64,000 nt of DNA from GCA-003244245 sp049673305 (GTDB lineage: Bacteria > Actinomycetota > Actinomycetes > Mycobacteriales > Pseudonocardiaceae), in the NCBI GenBank assembly GCA_049673305.1, contig JBATXM010000260.1, positions 1 to 64,000 on the forward strand, given 5' to 3'. The position numbers and the translations under genes were made by a program. This document shows positions 7,002 through 15,567 of this stretch, piece by piece. Under the pieces are notes generated by a model. That model searched no databases and was not told the DNA's origin. It saw only the letters and a program-made list of their open reading frames with translations. Numbering within the stretch: the first letter of the stretch is position 1; each line of letters starts with the position of its first letter.

Positions 7002-8143
7002 CTCAGTCGATACCTGTATTCCTCTATCCGCGGCCAGAGTCCTAACGAGATTAACAGGAAGATCAGGCTAGCCATGACGGGGATGGCGTATCTACCGTCG
7101 GCATACTTGTCGGCACTCTTAATCTCGTCATCGAAGTTCCCTGTCCGCTTGGCTGGCCCCTTGTCGGGGAACTCTTCTGTGGTTTTTCCGGTGGACTGGA
7201 GTTGGGAGAAGAATTTTTCGACAGTGGGACCGCACTCGTCGTGCGCGCGCCCGCAATTTTTATTTATCAGCTCACCCAGTGTCTGCTGCCCTCGGTCATC
7301 TGCTACGGATGGCTGCTTTTGCCTCATGTGCACGGTCTCGGTCAGGGTGGCCCCGGAATTTTCCAGTAGACGCTGGGAGGCCTCTGCGGAGGACGTCACG
7401 ATGAACAGCCCGATCAGGGCTAAAGTGGCAACCAGTAGTGGCCAGTTTGCGGCACGCCTGAATCGACGTCTCAGGAATACCTGGGTCGCAACAAGCAACA
7501 CGAACAGGAGGGCAATTGGTAGGACCCACTGAAGAAGGTTCTCGGTCGTCGTCGAACTTGTGGAGATTTGATCGTTCAGCAACCCAGTCTGATCCATCAC
7601 AAGCTTGTTGAGTTCGTCCAAGATCGGACTTTCTCCGCCGTGTAGTAGCTGCGACGCGGACCACAGGTCGGCGATACCGACCGCAGTTCCGAAGTGCTCT
7701 TGGGCCTGTCCGATCAAGCCTGAGTAAGCCTCCAATAGCGCCTCAAGCAACTGTATTCGCTGGTTGCCCTCGGGCGTTACGTTGTGCTCGGCGACGACTT
7801 GGATCAGCCGCTGCCTGGCGCTCGTCAGCTGATTCTGATACTCCAGGCCTGGGCCGATGAGCTTTACTTCATCATCACTCCGGAAGCTGTCGACGGCCGC
7901 GCTGTCGGCTTTCACCAGGGCGTCTCGTGCCGCGAGCACGTCAAGAATCGCGGGAGCCGTGGTGTTATGCACCGTCTCGACGGTGCTGTGCACTTTCTGG
8001 AACACCCACCAGGACGTGCCGCCGACCATCACGGTGAGGATCAAGAGGAGTGCACGCAGGACTCGCAGGGTCTCGCCTGTCGTGGTTTTCGGCACTATCG
8101 ACGGCACCGCAGCCACAGAATCCGCGGTCGCCTGGTTAGCCAT
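6998..8143 (-). CDS. Four-helix membrane sensor protein, GlnX-like
   Basis: 381 residues from ATG 8143, which overlaps the stop of the kinase gene by 8 nt; an in-frame start at 8176 would lengthen the overlap. Predicted membrane segments are at about 28-49, 206-223, 233-250 and 352-370. The loops 50-205 (helical, polar) and 251-351 should lie outside, and both termini and the basic RRRFRR turn inside. The C-terminus GLWPRIEEYRYRLR is cytosolic. This topology and its position next to a PknG-like kinase and a binding lipoprotein match GlnX, the membrane protein that relays ligand binding by GlnH to PknG in mycobacteria. The relationship rests on topology and context, not on a computed alignment. 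Confidence 0.75.
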   Translation of the reverse strand: MANQATADSVAAVPSIVPKTTTGETLRVLRALLLILTVMVGGTSWWVFQKVHSTVETVHNTTAPAILDVLAARDALVKADSAAVDSFRSDDEVKLIGPGLEYQNQLTSARQRLIQVVAEHNVTPEGNQRIQLLEALLEAYSGLIGQAQEHFGTAVGIADLWSASQLLHGGESPILDELNKLVMDQTGLLNDQISTSSTTTENLLQWVLPIALLFVLLVATQVFLRRRFRRAANWPLLVATLALIGLFIVTSSAEASQRLLENSGATLTETVHMRQKQPSVADDRGQQTLGELINKNCGRAHDECGPTVEKFFSQLQSTGKTTEEFPDKGPAKRTGNFDDEIKSADKYADGRYAIPVMASLIFLLISLGLWPRIEEYRYRLR

Positions 8144-11100
8144 GTCGCCACCACGTGGTCCAGGGGCGGGCCGCATTGGCTAGGTCGACCAGGACGCCGT
8201 GGTCGTGAGAGTTGCGGGCTTGCCGGCGGGCGAGCCCACGGAAGGAACTTTCGAGCAGCTTGCAAAGCCCCCGCTCACTGACGGGGGCACCAAGGACGTC
8301 GTGGCCATTCAACTGCTCGTCGCCCCCGGTCGTGAGGACCCAGGCCAGCGCAATCTCTCGCACAGCCGTCGTGAGGCGCTCCCGAGTGGCGCCATCTGGA
8401 TCGCCTCCGTCCAGGTATCGGGCCGGCCGCCGCAGCCGATTTACCACCTCGCTGAAATCGGCGGTCGTTGGGAGCCGGATCCCCTTATCGGGACCCGCTG
8501 CGAGGCGTCCGGAGAGGATTCGCACCGCGGCGATCCAGGCCGCGTCGCGGTGCGGGGAGACATCGGGTACCTCGTCGAGGATCGCCACGGCCCCCTTCCT
8601 TTCGCCACGGCGCAGGCAGATGCGGGCGAGGCCGAATGCGGCACTGGCCTGCGAACGGTCTCGCTGCCAGATCGCTTCATAATAACGCTGAGCGTCGTCG
8701 AGATTGTCCAGTTGCTCGTAGCAGAAACCGAGCGCCAGCTTCGGTGCGTCTTCTCCGGGCAGCGCTTGGTAAACCTCGGTAAATTTTGATTCAGCGTCGA
8801 TGATCTTGTCGTTTGCCAGCGCGAGCAGCCCGCGGTGCCAGGCCATGCGCCAGTCGTCGTCAGTGGTCCTACCAAGAATCTCCTCGGCCCTGCGTAGGCA
8901 TTCTTGGGTATTCTGGAACGCACCCAGCCCCAGGTATGCTCGGCAGGTGCTCAACTGGATCTCGACGGATTCCTGCTCAAACGTCGAGAACTGCTCGATG
9001 AGTCGGCACGGATCGGTTACGCTCACCCGTGCCAAAAAACTCGCCGCTGGATCCTCTGGAGCTGGCCGCAGTGCTGGCAGACCGGTGGCCACCGCGACTG
9101 CGGTGGGGAGACCGTTGTCCAGCGCCGCATCGCGCTCGACGGCACGGTTGGTCGTCCAGCTATCCAACGGCGGCACCTTGCCGAGCCCAGCGTCGAGTAG
9201 GGTCGCCGTATCTGTGAACACGGTTGAGGGCTCGGGGTGGGGCTGTCCGTCTCGCAGCGCGAGAACCTCGCGGAGGACGCCTCTGAGTTGTTGGGACATA
9301 GTTGCTGCGGACGGGAAACGTTTGCCGGCCTCGTCGTGGGCCGCCCGCTCCAGAACTCGACGAAAGGACTCGATGCTGAACGAGATTGGGGTTTTCTGAG
9401 CCGCCTGGCCGACCCGTCGTACATCCGCGATCACCTCGAGTAAGTATTCCAGAGTTTTTCCGACTGCATACAGATCTGATTGCACCGTCAGGCCACGCTT
9501 CCGCTCTTCCTCCCGGACTTGGAAACCGCTGTTCCAGGTGTTGGGAGACCATCTGTCGCGGATCCCGCGGACCGCCCCAAGATCGATGATTTTTATGCGG
9601 TTCGCGCTTCTGATCACATTGCTCGGGCTCATGTCGCAGTACAGCAGTCCGTGGCGATGCAGGTAATCCACTGCGTCGAGGATTTCGATACCGTAGGCGA
9701 TGACATGTTCGACCAGCAGTGGTCCACCTAACGGATCTCCATCTTCGCCGGCAATGTCCCTGATGTCCTTCAGTGACGGTCCGCCAATGTACTCCATCAC
9801 AATATAGCCGGTCAGCGTGCTGGAAGTCGGCTCCTGATGGGTGGTGAAGTTGAAGATGCGAACAATGTTGGGGTGATCGACAGCGGTCAGGAAGCGCCGT
9901 TCTGTCACCTCCCGTGTCATCGCGCGCGCATTGTCAGTATTGATCAGTCCTTTGAGGGCGACGAAGTTGCCATCCAGGTGGGTGTCCTTGGCCAGGTAAA
10001 CCCAACCAGCGCCACCGCGCGCCAAGCAACCGACGACCTCATACTGGTTCGCGACGAGATTACCCGTGGTCAATCTCGGGGGTTCAGAAAACTCCGAAGG
10101 GGCCCGAACCTTGGTGGCGGGGTTGGGCAGGTCGAGAACCGGCAGTGACACGAGACCTGCGCACATCCATTCTTTTAAGGATGACCGTGCAATGCTCAGG
10201 CTGGGTGAGAATTCCTCGCGGAAGGCGAGCAGCAGTCGATGCCCCCGCTTGGCGAGCGGCTCCAGTATGTCGGTCACCAGCTCGACCGGCTTCTCAGAGT
10301 CGTCTATGCCGTCCACCACAATGGTCATCGGTGGTAGGCTGTCCAGGAGTTCGGTGGTGGGTTCAGTTGATGGGGCCATCCGGATGCCTGTGCGGTCGAC
10401 AATGCGCCCTAACACTTCTCCTGGCGTCTGCCCGGTGGCATCAACGGCGAGATGGATACTGCCGGGCTGGGGAACGGTCCCTTCAGGGGCCTTCGTCACA
10501 AGCGGGGCCGCTGGACTGGGTCGCTGTTCCCGGTCGGCAAGGAAGATGACACGGCGCAGGGTAGCCGACTGTGGCGAGTCTGGGTTCCCGGTGACGATGA
10601 TCATAGTGTTGTCGGTGTCCTGGCGGCGCTCGATCCAGGACACAATCTCTCGGGCGAGCTTGTCATCGACGACCTGTGGTTCTCTGTTCTCGACGAGACT
10701 CAGATCGGAGGACGTGGAGCCTTCTACCCATTCTTGCACCCGGGGAAGGTGTCGAAGAATTGCTTCGACAGGAAGCATGTAAGAAAACCCCAACTCCTCG
10801 TCGGCGTATCTGCTGACCACCATGCCGACGACGCGTTGTGTCAGCTCATCAAAAACGGGCGCACCGCTGAAGCCCGGCCGCACCGGACCGCCCGACGATG
10901 CCGGGTCCATCTGCACGCATTCGATGCCTGGCCCGCCGTTCCCGGCCAGTGTTGCGCTCAGCCACAAGCCGTTCTCCAGGCCTCGAGGAAACCCACAAGT
11001 GGAGACGGTGCGGCGCCAGATCATAGGTATTCGGCGCAGGGGGGTGGTCGAGCCTTCGGGCTGCGCCGCCTCGAGCTCGAGCAAGGCGATGTCGCCGCCG

Positions 11101-11384
11101 TCGGTGCTGTTGGGCGGAATCCACCCGCCGGCCGCGACCCGCGCTCGCGCTGACCGCATCGGTTGCACACCGACGAAATCGATGACCACCTCGGTATTGG
11201 GTGCCGAGTCCTCGGTACCGTGATCATCGGACCGGGGGAGGACATGCGCGCAGGTCAGCACGTGTTGGGTGCCCAGCAGGAGGCCGCCCCCCAGAACAGC
11301 GCCATGAGTGTCGCAGACCCGCACCCGCCATTGGATCTGCTCGACCAGCGCATCCGGAGAACCGCTGTGGTTCACTCTCCGCAC
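8136..11384 (-). CDS. Trypsin-like protease / decayed STAND-like NTPase / PknG-like kinase / TPR fusion
   Basis: 1082 residues. Residues 15-215 form a trypsin-like serine protease with an intact triad: H47 (LTCAHV), D98 (GGDIALLEL), S173 (GFSGAPVF). Residues 240-420 resemble the NTPase module that follows trypsin domains in actinobacterial conflict proteins, but the P-loop reads TGNPDSPQSA (265-274), with no GK, while a Walker-B-like TIVVDGIDD remains (354-362). Residues 446-710 form a protein kinase: glycine loop LARGGAGWVY, K478 (VALK), D584 in YCDMSPSNV, D601 in IDLGAV. The activation region and the SDLYAVGKTL segment are PknG-like. Residues 790-960 match the PknG-type TPR region (LPGEDAPKLALGFCYE, AAFGLARICLRRGE). 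The PknG rubredoxin domain is absent. It is the first gene of a tightly overlapping four-gene operon. The usual catalytic-loop Lys is Ser, so kinase activity is not certain. Confidence 0.88.
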   Translation of the reverse strand: MRRVNHSGSPDALVEQIQWRVRVCDTHGAVLGGGLLLGTQHVLTCAHVLPRSDDHGTEDSAPNTEVVIDFVGVQPMRSARARVAAGGWIPPNSTDGGDIALLELEAAQPEGSTTPLRRIPMIWRRTVSTCGFPRGLENGLWLSATLAGNGGPGIECVQMDPASSGGPVRPGFSGAPVFDELTQRVVGMVVSRYADEELGFSYMLPVEAILRHLPRVQEWVEGSTSSDLSLVENREPQVVDDKLAREIVSWIERRQDTDNTMIIVTGNPDSPQSATLRRVIFLADREQRPSPAAPLVTKAPEGTVPQPGSIHLAVDATGQTPGEVLGRIVDRTGIRMAPSTEPTTELLDSLPPMTIVVDGIDDSEKPVELVTDILEPLAKRGHRLLLAFREEFSPSLSIARSSLKEWMCAGLVSLPVLDLPNPATKVRAPSEFSEPPRLTTGNLVANQYEVVGCLARGGAGWVYLAKDTHLDGNFVALKGLINTDNARAMTREVTERRFLTAVDHPNIVRIFNFTTHQEPTSSTLTGYIVMEYIGGPSLKDIRDIAGEDGDPLGGPLLVEHVIAYGIEILDAVDYLHRHGLLYCDMSPSNVIRSANRIKIIDLGAVRGIRDRWSPNTWNSGFQVREEERKRGLTVQSDLYAVGKTLEYLLEVIADVRRVGQAAQKTPISFSIESFRRVLERAAHDEAGKRFPSAATMSQQLRGVLREVLALRDGQPHPEPSTVFTDTATLLDAGLGKVPPLDSWTTNRAVERDAALDNGLPTAVAVATGLPALRPAPEDPAASFLARVSVTDPCRLIEQFSTFEQESVEIQLSTCRAYLGLGAFQNTQECLRRAEEILGRTTDDDWRMAWHRGLLALANDKIIDAESKFTEVYQALPGEDAPKLALGFCYEQLDNLDDAQRYYEAIWQRDRSQASAAFGLARICLRRGERKGAVAILDEVPDVSPHRDAAWIAAVRILSGRLAAGPDKGIRLPTTADFSEVVNRLRRPARYLDGGDPDGATRERLTTAVREIALAWVLTTGGDEQLNGHDVLGAPVSERGLCKLLESSFRGLARRQARNSHDHGVLVDLANAARPWTTWWRHG

Positions 11385-11424
11385 CGGTCCAGAGTAGTGC
11401 GCGCGACGGTTCTAGGGTGGGCCG

Positions 11425-12156
11425 GTGAGTTTTGTGCTGCTGCCTGCGGTGGACGTCGCCGGCGGCCGGACCGTCCGTCTCACGCAGGGCGAGGTCGGCA
11501 CCGAGACCTGGTACGGCGACCCGGTTGAGTCCGCGCTGGCCTGGCAGGCTGACGGAGCCGAGTGGGTCCACCTGGTCGATCTGGACGCGGCGTTCGGTCG
11601 GGGCTCCAACGCCGAGCTGCTGGCCGAGGTCGTCGGTAGGCTGGACATCGCGGTGGAGCTCTCCGGGGGTATCCGGGACGACGCGTCGCTGCGGCGTGCG
11701 CTGGGCACCGGATGCGCCCGGGTGAACCTGGGTACCGCTGCGGTGGAGAACCCGGCCTGGTGTCGCGCGGTGATCGCCGAGCACGGCGAGCGGATCGCGG
11801 TGGGGCTCGACGTCCGGGTCGTCGACGGGCGGCACATCCTCGCCGCCCGGGGCTGGACCGTGTCTGGTGGGGAGCTTTGGGACGTGCTCGAGCGCCTGGA
11901 CGCCGACGGTTGCCCGCGTTACGTGGTCACCGACGTCACCAAGGACGGCACGCTGGGCGGCCCGAACCTGGATCTGCTCCGCGCGGTCTGTGCCCGAACG
12001 CAGGCTCCAGTGATCGCCTCCGGTGGGGTCTCCGGGGCTGGTGACGTGGCCGCGCTGGCCGCGCTGGCCCCGCAGGGCCTGGAGGGCGCCATCATCGGCA
12101 AGGCGCTCTACGCCGGGGCGCTCACCCTGCCCGCCGCGCTGGCTGCCGCCCGCTGA
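11425..12156 (+). CDS. priA: PriA: bifunctional HisA/TrpF phosphoribosyl isomerase
   Basis: 243 residues from GTG 11425 (VSFVLLPAVDVAGGRTVRL). A TIM barrel with general acid/base Asp10 and Asp170 (TDVTKDGT) and phosphate-binding GGI and SGGVS loops. R142 and W144 in AARGWT match the residues that let mycobacterial PriA switch between the ProFAR (histidine) and PRA (tryptophan) substrates. No separate trpF is present beside trpC/trpB/trpA, which supports dual function. It follows a 40-bp gap from the divergent trypsin-kinase gene, so it needs its own promoter there instead of being driven from hisH. Confidence 0.93.
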   Translation: MSFVLLPAVDVAGGRTVRLTQGEVGTETWYGDPVESALAWQADGAEWVHLVDLDAAFGRGSNAELLAEVVGRLDIAVELSGGIRDDASLRRALGTGCARVNLGTAAVENPAWCRAVIAEHGERIAVGLDVRVVDGRHILAARGWTVSGGELWDVLERLDADGCPRYVVTDVTKDGTLGGPNLDLLRAVCARTQAPVIASGGVSGAGDVAALAALAPQGLEGAIIGKALYAGALTLPAALAAAR

Positions 12157-12176
12157 TCGACGCTTAGGCTGAGGGG

Positions 12177-12950
12177 ATGGCCGTTGCCGTGCGCGTGATC
12201 CCGTGCCTGGACGTCGACGCTGGCCGGGTCGTCAAAGGGGTGAACTTCACCGCGTTGCGCGACGCCGGTGATCCGGTCGAGCTGGCCAGCGCCTATGACG
12301 CGCAGGGCGCCGATGAGCTGACCTTTCTGGACGTCACAGCTTCCGCTTCGGGCCGGGAGACAACATATGACGTGGTCCGCCGCACGGCGGAATGCGTCTT
12401 CATCCCGCTCACCGTCGGCGGAGGGATCCGCGAGGTGTCCGATGTGGACCGCCTGCTGCGGGCCGGCGCGGACAAGGTGAGCATTAACACCGCCGCGGTG
12501 GCCCGCCCTGAGCTGCTGCGCGAGGCCAGCCATCGCTTTGGCGCGCAGTGCATCGTGCTCTCGGTGGATGCCCGGCGGGTACCTGCGGGGCATCCACCAA
12601 CGCCATCCGGTTTCGAGGTGACCACGCACGGCGGGCGGCGCGGCACCGGGATCGACGCGCTGTCCTGGGCCGCCCAGGGCCAACAGCTGGGCGTGGGCGA
12701 GATCCTGCTCAACTCGATGGACGCCGACGGCACCAAGACGGGCTTCGACCTGGAGATGATCTCCGCCGTGCGGGCGGTTGTCACGGTCCCGGTGATCGCT
12801 AGTGGCGGCGCGGGTGCGATAGGGCATTTCCCGCCTGCGGTGGCGGCCGGTGCCGACGCGGTGCTCGCGGCCAGCGTCTTGCACTTCGGACAGTTGCGGA
12901 TCGACGAGATCAAGGATGGTCTGCGCCGAGCGGGGGTGACGGTCCGGTGA
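12177..12950 (+). CDS. hisF: Imidazole glycerol phosphate synthase, cyclase subunit HisF
   Basis: 257 residues from ATG 12177 with a good GAGGGG ribosome site. A TIM barrel with catalytic Asp12 (IPCLDVDAGRVVKGVNF) and the second acid in LNSMDADGTKTGFD. Phosphate loops are VGGGIR and SGGAG. HisF uses ammonia from HisH to convert PRFAR into IGP and AICAR, linking histidine and purine synthesis. It lies 20 nt after priA and overlaps hisI by 4 nt (GTGA). Its partner HisH is encoded 6 kb away on the other side of the kinase operon. Confidence 0.97.
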   Translation: MAVAVRVIPCLDVDAGRVVKGVNFTALRDAGDPVELASAYDAQGADELTFLDVTASASGRETTYDVVRRTAECVFIPLTVGGGIREVSDVDRLLRAGADKVSINTAAVARPELLREASHRFGAQCIVLSVDARRVPAGHPPTPSGFEVTTHGGRRGTGIDALSWAAQGQQLGVGEILLNSMDADGTKTGFDLEMISAVRAVVTVPVIASGGAGAIGHFPPAVAAGADAVLAASVLHFGQLRIDEIKDGLRRAGVTVR

Positions 12951-13288
12951 GTGGGTTGGACCCGGCGATCGCCGGCAAGCTCACCCGCAATGCCGACGGG
13001 CTGGTGTGCGCCGTGGCGCAGCAGCACGGCACTGGCGAGGTGCTGATGGTGGGCTGGATGGATGACGAGGCGTTGCACCGCACGCTGAGTACCGGGCGGG
13101 CCACCTACTGGTCTCGCAGCAGGCAGGTCTACTGGGTCAAGGGGGAGACCTCCGGGCACACCCAGCACGTGCGCGAGGTACGGCTGGACTGCGACGGCGA
13201 CGCCCTGCTGCTCGTCGTTGACCAGGTCGGCCCGGCCTGCCACACCGGGTCACCGACCTGCTTTGCCCAGGTCCTCGTGGGTGCGTAA
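12947..13288 (+). CDS. hisI: Phosphoribosyl-AMP cyclohydrolase HisI
   Basis: 113 residues from GTG 12947, overlapping hisF by 4 nt. The metal sites are visible: D81-C82-D83-x-D85 (LDCDGDALL) for Mg2+/Zn2+, and C98 and C105 (PACHTGSPTCF) for zinc. Also the WMDDEAL and SRSRQVYWVKGETSGHTQ segments. It opens the adenine ring of PR-AMP, the third step of histidine synthesis. It is monofunctional here; the HisE pyrophosphohydrolase must be elsewhere. Confidence 0.97.
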   Translation: MSGLDPAIAGKLTRNADGLVCAVAQQHGTGEVLMVGWMDDEALHRTLSTGRATYWSRSRQVYWVKGETSGHTQHVREVRLDCDGDALLLVVDQVGPACHTGSPTCFAQVLVGA

Positions 13289-13321
13289 CGGTGTGCGCAC
13301 GGCGGCGGGCACAATGGCTCC

Positions 13322-14905
13322 ATGGTCAGCATCTCCGACACCGGTAGTGGTCAGCTGCAGCCGGACCGGAAGCGGTTCCGCGCCCTGGCGACTGATCGCC
13401 GGGTGATCCCGGTGACCCGGACGCTGCTCGCCGATGGCGAGACGCCGTTGGGGGTGTACCGCAAGCTCGCCCACGGCCAGCCCGGAACCTTCCTTTTCGA
13501 GTCAGCGGAGAACGGCTCGTCGTGGTCACGCTGGTCCTTCGTCGTGGCCCACAGCGCCGCCACGCTCACCGAGTCCGGTGGTCGCACGGTCTGGCGTGGG
13601 ACGCCGCCGGTAGGGCTTCCGGGGGTTGAGGAGTCGTGGGTGGGCACTCCGCTGGAGGCGTTGCGCCAGACCGTCGCGGCACTGCACACCGAGCCGCTGC
13701 CCGATCTGCCCCCGCTTACCGGTGGGATGGTCGGCTACCTCGGCTATGACGCGGTCCGGCGCCTGGAGCGGCTGCCTGAGCTGGCGCTCGACGACCTACG
13801 GGTGCCTGAGCTGGTGATGCTGCTGGCCACCGACCTCGCCGCGCTGGACCACCACGAGGGCACCGTCACGCTGATCGCCAACGCGATCAACTGGGACGAT
13901 TCCCCGCACCGCGTTGATGAGGCTTACGACGACGCGGTGGCTCGCTTGGACGCGATGGTCGCGAAGCTGTGCCTGCCGGCCCCGGGCAGCGCGGCCGTGT
14001 TCAGCCGGCCGGCACCAGAGTTCCTGCGCCGCCGCAGCCCGGAACAGCACCACGCCGCGGTCGAGGCGGCCAAGGAGGCGATCCGCGCTGGCGAGGCCTT
14101 CCAGGTGGTGGTGTCCCAGCGCTTCGAGATCGCCACCGACGCCGACCCGCTGGACATCTACCGCGTCCTGCGCACCACCAACCCCAGCCCGTACATGTAC
14201 CTGCTCAACCTGGAGGAGTTCAGCATCGTCGGCTGCAGCCCGGAGTCGCTGGTGACGGTGCGGGACGGCAAGGTCACCACGCACCCGATCGCCGGCACCC
14301 GCCCACGCGGCGCCGACCCCGACGAGGACTGCCGGCTGGAGCAGGATCTGCTGGTCGATGAGAAGGAGCGCGCCGAGCACCTCATGCTGGTTGACCTCGG
14401 GCGCAACGACGTCGGCCGGGTGTGCCGCCCTGGCTCGGTGCACGTCACCGATTTCTTCCGGGTCGAGCGCTACAGCCACGTCATGCACCTGGTGTCCACC
14501 GTCACCGGAGAACTGGCGCCGGGATACACCGCGTTCGACGCGGTGGCCGCCTGCTTCCCCGCTGGGACGCTGTCCGGAGCACCCAAGCCCAGGGCGATGG
14601 AGCTCATCGAGGAACTCGAGCCCACCCGGCGGGGGGTGTACGGGGGAGTGGTCGGTTACCTGGACTTCGCCGGCGACGCTGACACCGCGATCGCCATTCG
14701 CACCGCGATGGTCCGCAACGGGGTGGCCTACGTGCAGGCCGGTGGGGGCATCGTCGCCGACTCCGACCCGGTGGCCGAGGACACTGAGTGCCTGAACAAG
14801 GCAGGCGCGGTGCTGGCCGCCATCGCCGCGGCGGGCACTTTGCGGCTAGCGGCCGGCCAAAACGGCGAAACTACTGCCGAGCCCGCCGGGTCGCTGCGTG
14901 CCTGA
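13322..14905 (+). CDS. trpE: Anthranilate synthase component I TrpE
   Basis: 527 residues. The N-terminal part has FLFESAENGSSWSRWSF, the variant LLES...S element that binds tryptophan for feedback inhibition. The C-terminal chorismate-binding domain has PSPYMYLL, SPESLVTV, IAGTRPRG, DLGRNDVGRV, SHVMHLVSTV, FPAGTLSGAPK and YGGVVGYLDF. It converts chorismate to anthranilate using ammonia from TrpG, which is not in this window. It starts 33 nt after hisI and overlaps the next gene by 8 nt. No leader peptide or attenuator can fit in the 33-nt gap, so histidine and tryptophan genes appear to be transcribed together. Confidence 0.96.
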   Translation: MVSISDTGSGQLQPDRKRFRALATDRRVIPVTRTLLADGETPLGVYRKLAHGQPGTFLFESAENGSSWSRWSFVVAHSAATLTESGGRTVWRGTPPVGLPGVEESWVGTPLEALRQTVAALHTEPLPDLPPLTGGMVGYLGYDAVRRLERLPELALDDLRVPELVMLLATDLAALDHHEGTVTLIANAINWDDSPHRVDEAYDDAVARLDAMVAKLCLPAPGSAAVFSRPAPEFLRRRSPEQHHAAVEAAKEAIRAGEAFQVVVSQRFEIATDADPLDIYRVLRTTNPSPYMYLLNLEEFSIVGCSPESLVTVRDGKVTTHPIAGTRPRGADPDEDCRLEQDLLVDEKERAEHLMLVDLGRNDVGRVCRPGSVHVTDFFRVERYSHVMHLVSTVTGELAPGYTAFDAVAACFPAGTLSGAPKPRAMELIEELEPTRRGVYGGVVGYLDFAGDADTAIAIRTAMVRNGVAYVQAGGGIVADSDPVAEDTECLNKAGAVLAAIAAAGTLRLAAGQNGETTAEPAGSLRA

Positions 14906-15500
14906 GCGCGCTCGCTCGCGCAGAGCCCTCGCGAGCACCATCGCGGCGTTGGTTGCGGCCTCGGCGATGCTCGGCGGCGCGGCGATGCTCAGCTGGGCCC
15001 AGCTCGATGTCCAGGTGCCGTTGCGCGGGATCGTCCAGGTGCGGGTACCGGGATCCGCCGTGGCGCCCGCATTGACTCCGCTGGCCCTGCTCGCGCTCGC
15101 CGCTGTGGCCGCGGCGCTGGCGAGCCCCGCCTGGGCACGGTGGCTACTCGGCGCGTTGTTGCTGGTCGCAGCGGCGCCAGCGATCGTTGCGGGGGCGCGG
15201 GTGCTCGACGGGCCTTGGCTCACCGGCGTCGTGATGTCCGCGGGTGAGCTGCCTGCCCGGGCGGTCCCGGTCGGGGCGGTCCGAGCGTTGTTCGCGGGGC
15301 CGACGCTGGCTGTGGGCGGGGCGGTGCTGCTCGCGGCGGCCGGGGTCGTCCTGGGGGTGCGGGGGCACCGGATGCCGCGGCTGGGTCACCGGTACCAGGC
15401 GCCGACGGCCGGCCCTGCGCACGACGTGCCTGCGGAGGGACGGTTCTGGGAACGGATGAACGCCGGCGAGGACCCTACCGCGTCGGGGCACCCCCGGTGA
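14898..15500 (+). CDS. Trp-operon-associated membrane protein (TIGR02234 type)
   Basis: 200 residues from GTG 14898, overlapping trpE by 8 nt. Four hydrophobic segments at roughly 13-33, 54-73, 80-100 and 131-152 predict an integral membrane protein, followed by a polar tail of about 45 residues (LGHRYQAPTAG...GRFWERMNAGEDPT). The position between trpE and trpC, the topology and the WERMNAGEDPT tail identify the actinobacterial trp-region conserved membrane protein. Its biochemical role is not known; tryptophan or precursor transport has been suggested only from context. Confidence 0.85.
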   Translation: MPERARSRRALASTIAALVAASAMLGGAAMLSWAQLDVQVPLRGIVQVRVPGSAVAPALTPLALLALAAVAAALASPAWARWLLGALLLVAAAPAIVAGARVLDGPWLTGVVMSAGELPARAVPVGAVRALFAGPTLAVGGAVLLAAAGVVLGVRGHRMPRLGHRYQAPTAGPAHDVPAEGRFWERMNAGEDPTASGHPR

Positions 15501-15567
15501 CGGAGTGCCGAGCAGGGCGGAGCTAGCATCGATACCCGGCTGCGTACGGGGGTGGAAGGGGAGAGGC

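Noticed and set aside
5706..8143. ABC importer with the solute-binding lipoprotein
   Set aside because: The neighbouring membrane protein has four helices with large external loops and no permease EAA loop, and no ABC ATPase gene is present.
13289..13321. Attenuator or leader peptide before trpE
   Set aside because: Only 33 nt separate hisI and trpE; there is no space for a leader with Trp codons and alternative hairpins.
13796..14488. 230-residue reverse open frame opposite trpE
   Set aside because: Composition is that of an antisense frame (Val/Ala/Gly/His/Arg) and the forward TrpE is certain.
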